Shown here in pieces: positions 6,428-8,833 of a stretch of DNA of 8,833 bases. The position numbers and the translations under genes were made by a program. Numbering within the stretch: position 1 is the stretch's first letter; every line of letters starts with the position of its first letter. The DNA is from Frankiales bacterium (GTDB lineage Bacteria > Actinomycetota > Actinomycetes > Mycobacteriales > SCTD01). The notes under the pieces were generated by a model, which was given only the letters and a program-made list of their open reading frames with translations, had not been told where the DNA came from and did no database searches. The stretch covers positions 1 through 8,833 of the forward strand of contig JAODNS010000207.1 in the NCBI GenBank assembly GCA_025465145.1, written 5' to 3'.

Positions 6428-6924
6428 TGGGTCTCTTCCAGCGTCGGACGCTGCCGGACGCGGTGCAGGCGGTGCCGCTCGAGCGGGGGGAGCGCAGGGT
6501 GGCGTGGGCGGTCACGGCCGATGCTCAGCCGGTGGTGGCGACGAACCTCGGGGTGCACCTGCCGGGGCGGGGGCGGATCGACTGGGAGGAGGTCGAGCGG
6601 GCGACCTTCAGCAAGCCGGTCCTCACGGTGCTCGAACTGGCGGAGGTGGAGGGCAGCGGCGCCCGGCACGAGGTGGAGCTGGACCTGAGCCAGGACACCG
6701 ACCTCCCCGAGACCGTGCGCGCACGGGTCGCCGCGAGCGTCGCGTGGTCCAGCCACACCCGGCTGGTGCCGGCCGGCGGGGTGCGCATCGTGGGCCGTCG
6801 GCGGCCGGGGCTCGAGGTGCTCGACTGGCAGCTGGTGTTCGACCGCGACACCGACCCGAACGACCCGGCGCTGCGCGCCCAGGCCGAGCGGCAGCTCGAG
6901 GCCGCCCGCCGCACCGTCGGCTGA
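6427..6924 (+). CDS. Conserved-looking actinobacterial protein of unknown function
   Basis: This is a 165-residue soluble protein with no signal peptide or membrane segment. The first half alternates hydrophobic and polar residues in short strands (RVAWAVTADAQPVVATNLGVHLPG, then RIDWEEVERATFSKPVLTVLEL). This resembles small beta-barrel proteins of the PH-like kind, where a 'use W-x-E-V to set a reference state' pattern is common, but I cannot name the family. The second half has a charged segment, ELDLSQDTDLPETVRARV, and ends in a helix, RAQAERQLEAARRTVG. Third-position GC is high throughout, which supports real coding. The GTG start is chosen because it immediately follows a -10-like box and gives an N-terminus (GLFQRRTLP) that flows into the folded region. 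The ABC exporter gene follows after 31 nt, so they may be co-transcribed. Confidence 0.75.
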   Translation: MGLFQRRTLPDAVQAVPLERGERRVAWAVTADAQPVVATNLGVHLPGRGRIDWEEVERATFSKPVLTVLELAEVEGSGARHEVELDLSQDTDLPETVRARVAASVAWSSHTRLVPAGGVRIVGRRRPGLEVLDWQLVFDRDTDPNDPALRAQAERQLEAARRTVG

Positions 6925-6955
6925 ACCCGCTTGCACCGCAGGAGAGCCTGAACCC

Positions 6956-7687
6956 GTGACGCTCGTGCTGGCCGCCTCCGGCCTCGTCAAGGAGTACCGC
7001 CGCGGCCGCGCCGTCGACGGCGTCGACCTGACCGTCGCCGAGGGGGAGCGGGTCGCGCTGCTCGGTCCCAACGGCGCCGGCAAGACCACGACCCTGCTGA
7101 TGTGCCTCGGCGTCGTCCGCCCGGACGCCGGCACCGTCACCGTCGCGGGCCACACCCTGCCGAAGCACCGGTCGAAGGCGGCGCAGAACGTCGGCTTCGC
7201 AGCCGGCTACCTGCCGCTGCCCGAGCGGCTTCGGGTGCGCGAGTACCTGGGCATGTACGGCGAGCTGTACGGCGTCCGCGACAGCAAGCGCGCCATCGCG
7301 ACCGGGCTGGAGCGGTTCGGCATCGGGCACCTCGAGGGCGCCCTCGGCACCGAGCTGTCCAGCGGCCAGAAGACGCTGATCGGCATCGTCAAGGCAACCC
7401 TGCACGCACCGGCGTTGCTGGTGCTCGACGAGCCGACGGCCAGCCTGGACCCGGACGTCTCGGCGCGGGTACGCGCCGGGCTGGAGAGCCTGTGCGACGA
7501 CGAGGGCACCGCGCTGCTCATCACCAGCCACGACATGCGCGAGGTGGAGCGGCTCGCGCAGCGCGTCGTCTTCCTGCTCGGCGGGCGCGTCGCCGCCGAC
7601 GGCACCTCGGAGGACATCGCCCTGCGCTACGACCGGGCCGACCTCGAGGGCGTCTTCCTGCACCTGGCGGAGGAGTCGCGGCGATGA
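6956..7687 (+). CDS. ABC transporter ATP-binding protein (ABC-2 exporter type)
   Basis: This 243-residue cytoplasmic nucleotide-binding subunit would power the membrane partner encoded just downstream. Motifs in order: Walker A GPNGAGKTT (37-45), signature LSSGQ (134-138) in place of the usual LSGGQ, Walker B LLVLDE (154-159), D-loop SLD (163-165) and switch H192. ATP binding and hydrolysis residues are therefore present. After strand VGF (79-81), where a Q-loop glutamine is expected, the sequence is AAGYLPLPERLRV, with no glutamine at the aligned place. The GTG at 6956 has AGGAG 11 nt upstream; the alternative GTG at codon 4 is less likely. The stop overlaps the permease start (ATGA). Single-domain ATPase plus single permease is the architecture of ABC-2 exporters for drugs, lipids or polysaccharides; the substrate is unknown. 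Confidence 0.93.
   Translation: MTLVLAASGLVKEYRRGRAVDGVDLTVAEGERVALLGPNGAGKTTTLLMCLGVVRPDAGTVTVAGHTLPKHRSKAAQNVGFAAGYLPLPERLRVREYLGMYGELYGVRDSKRAIATGLERFGIGHLEGALGTELSSGQKTLIGIVKATLHAPALLVLDEPTASLDPDVSARVRAGLESLCDDEGTALLITSHDMREVERLAQRVVFLLGGRVAADGTSEDIALRYDRADLEGVFLHLAEESRR
7669..7675 (+). promoter_or_regulatory. Shine-Dalgarno for the permease, inside the ATPase gene
   Basis: GGAGGAG lies 8 nt before the ATG at 7684, within the last codons of the ATPase gene. With the ATGA overlap, it fixes the permease start and supports coupled translation of the two subunits. Confidence 0.75.
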
Positions 7688-8460
7688 ACGCCCTGCGCAT
7701 CAGCGCGATCGCGAAGCGGCACTGGTGGGTGCTCAAGCGCAGCCCGCACCGCTCGTTCGACATCGTGCTCTGGCCGGTCGTGGACACCCTCACGTTCGGC
7801 TCGCTCGCGATCGCGTACCAGAGCAACCAGACGCGCGCCTTCTACGTACTGGCCGGCGTCGTGCTGTGGCACGTGCTGTACCAGGCGCAGATCGCCGTCT
7901 CCGCCGGCTTCCTCGAGGAGACGTGGTCGCGCAACCTGCTGTCGCTGATGGTCTCGCCGGTGAGCGAGGCGGAGTACCTGCTCGGGACCGGCCTGTTCGG
8001 CCTGTTCAAGCTGGTGCTCGGGGTCGGCGGCGTCGCGCTGACGGCGCTGCTCTGCTACTCGTTCGACATCACCAGCCTCGGGGTCGGGCTGCTGCCCGTG
8101 ATCGTGCTGCTGCTGCTCTGCGGCTGGGTCATCGCGATGCTCGTCATCGGGATCGTGCTGCGGTACGGGTCCGGCGCGGAGGCGCTCGTCTGGGGGATCC
8201 TGTTCGTCCTCATGCCGCTGTCCGGCACGTTCTTCCCGGTCTCCGCGCTGCCCGGCGTGCTGCAGCCGGTGGCGCAGGCGCTGCCGACGACGCACGCGTT
8301 CACCGCCGCGCGCGAGCTGGTGGACGGCGGGGCGTACCCGTGGGACCAGGTCCTGCTGTCCGCCGGGCTGACGCTGGCCGCGGGTGCCGCCGCGGTCTGG
8401 TACGTCACGGCCATGCTGCGGCTGTTCCGCCGCCGCGGCTACGTGACCCGGTACAGCTAG
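7684..8460 (+). CDS. ABC-2 type transporter permease
   Basis: This 258-residue integral membrane protein is the partner of the upstream ATPase. Six hydrophobic segments are visible at about 26-45, 53-75, 98-125, 132-159, 167-189 and 223-245, the classic count for ABC-2 permeases. The amphipathic N-terminal stretch before the first segment (RISAIAKRHWWVLKRSPHR) is typical, as is the LPTTHAFTAARELVDGG block between the fifth and sixth segments, which resembles the conserved late 'lP.th..ea.R' element of this family. The positively charged ends (LFRRRGYVTRY) would be cytoplasmic. The ATG at 7684 overlaps the ATPase stop and has GGAGGAG 8 nt upstream. The transported compound is not evident. The stop TAG (8458-8460) overlaps the stop of a minus-strand small gene. 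Confidence 0.92.
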   Translation: MNALRISAIAKRHWWVLKRSPHRSFDIVLWPVVDTLTFGSLAIAYQSNQTRAFYVLAGVVLWHVLYQAQIAVSAGFLEETWSRNLLSLMVSPVSEAEYLLGTGLFGLFKLVLGVGGVALTALLCYSFDITSLGVGLLPVIVLLLLCGWVIAMLVIGIVLRYGSGAEALVWGILFVLMPLSGTFFPVSALPGVLQPVAQALPTTHAFTAARELVDGGAYPWDQVLLSAGLTLAAGAAAVWYVTAMLRLFRRRGYVTRYS

Positions 8461-8627
8461 CGCTGCTTGCGCCTGCTGACCTCGCGCCAGACCAGCGCGA
8501 ACACGACCGCGACGACGGCGAGGACCAGGATCGCCTTGGGGAAGCCGCTGCCGGCGTCCTTGCTCTCGTCGGCGGCGAGGGCCGGCTCGGCCGGCAGCAG
8601 GAGCAGGACCAGCAGGAGTGCGCGCAT
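8457..8627 (-). CDS. Small single-pass membrane protein with signal-like N-terminus
   Basis: The 56-residue reading begins ATG at 8625-8627 and ends TAG at 8457-8459. The N-terminus MRALLLVLLLLPAEPALAAD looks like a signal peptide with an AxA-type cleavage site (ALA|AD). A short polar segment, ESKDAGSGFPK, follows, then a second hydrophobic helix, AILVLAVVAVVFALVW, and a basic end, REVSRRKQR, that would stay in the cytoplasm. The mature form could be a roughly 37-residue type I mini-protein. Only a weak AGGCGGG ribosome site, 13 nt upstream, is seen, but the gene starts 29 nt after the stop of another same-strand gene and may be translated with it. Its stop codon overlaps that of the convergent permease gene. 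I do not recognise the family. Confidence 0.68.
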   Translation of the reverse strand: MRALLLVLLLLPAEPALAADESKDAGSGFPKAILVLAVVAVVFALVWREVSRRKQR

Positions 8628-8656
8628 GGCGAGCGCGTACCCCGCCTGTCGCGGCT

Positions 8657-8833
8657 CTACCGGCGGCGGCTGGCCACCGCGACGGAGCTGCCCAGCGCCA
8701 GCACGAGCGCGCCGGCGAAGCCGGCCAGCGGCAGCGGCACGTCGTCCGGGGTCGCCGGCGGTGCTGCGGACGGCGTGGCGTCGACCGCCGGCGGCGAGGC
8801 GACCTGCACCGACGGCACCGGGACCGGCGAGCC
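8657..8833 (-). CDS. C-terminal tail of a membrane-anchored Pro/Ala-rich protein (partial)
   Basis: The last 58 codons are visible; the gene enters from the right edge and stops with TAG at 8657-8659. The visible part has a proline/alanine/valine/threonine-rich spacer of about 33 residues (SPVPVPSVQVASPPAVDATP and on), then one hydrophobic helix (LAGFAGALVLALGSSVAVA) and a terminal SRRR. This is the tail layout of extracytoplasmic proteins held by a C-terminal membrane helix. The arrangement resembles a sortase signal, but no LPxTG or LAxTG motif is present (the matching place reads PLPLAG), so a plain membrane anchor is likelier. The small membrane protein gene follows 29 nt downstream. The ectodomain, and so the function, is outside the window. 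Confidence 0.65.
   Translation of the reverse strand, partial: GSPVPVPSVQVASPPAVDATPSAAPPATPDDVPLPLAGFAGALVLALGSSVAVASRRR

Noticed and set aside
4654..7155. An 833-codon minus-strand open frame opposite rpoD and neighbours
   Set aside because: It spans several well-supported plus-strand genes and shows no family motif; its composition is that of a shadow frame.
1..8833. tRNA, rRNA or CRISPR array
   Set aside because: No cloverleaf with a TTCGA-type arm, no rRNA sequence and no regularly spaced repeats were recognised by eye in the intergenic parts.

Overview
The window is very GC-rich, uses many GTG starts, carries strong purine-rich Shine-Dalgarno sites and encodes proteins typical of Actinomycetota: a DUF222/13E12-type HNH protein, an actinobacterial-style dGTPase, and a sigma-70 factor of the RpoD/SigA/Hrd class. 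The genus cannot be told from the sequence. Most of it is core chromosome, with one short stretch that looks accessory.

Layout: (1) Bases 1-935, plus strand, hold the C-terminal part of a dGTP triphosphohydrolase (dgt), closed by a GC-rich hairpin over its stop codon. (2) Bases 936-3110 carry two minus-strand genes: a DUF222-HNH endonuclease-like protein and a small P-loop kinase of the uridine kinase type. They lie between dgt and dnaG, which are adjacent in some other actinobacteria such as Mycobacterium tuberculosis. (3) Bases 3206-6255, plus strand, hold dnaG (primase) and an RpoD-class sigma factor, joined by a GTGA start/stop overlap. This is an actinobacterial counterpart of the macromolecular synthesis operon (rpsU-dnaG-rpoD in E. 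coli). (4) Bases 6256-6426 contain a two-tier inverted repeat and then a -10-like box 7 nt before a GTG, which suggests a leaderless gene. (5) Bases 6427-8460, plus strand, hold a small conserved-looking protein of unknown function, an ABC ATPase and an ABC-2 type permease. The last two overlap by ATGA and form a two-gene exporter. (6) Bases 8457-8833, minus strand, hold a 56-residue small membrane protein and the C-terminal tail of a membrane-anchored, proline/alanine-rich protein. They converge on the permease, and the two opposing stop codons share the palindrome CTAG.

The dgt-dnaG-rpoD block links dNTP control, replication priming and housekeeping transcription. The ABC pair is an exporter of unknown substrate. 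No clearly new multi-gene system is visible. The best second looks are the nested inverted repeat behind the sigma gene, the two possible sigma starts, the probable leaderless gene, the insertion splitting dgt from dnaG, the ABC ATPase with no evident Q-loop glutamine, and the small membrane protein tail to tail with the exporter.
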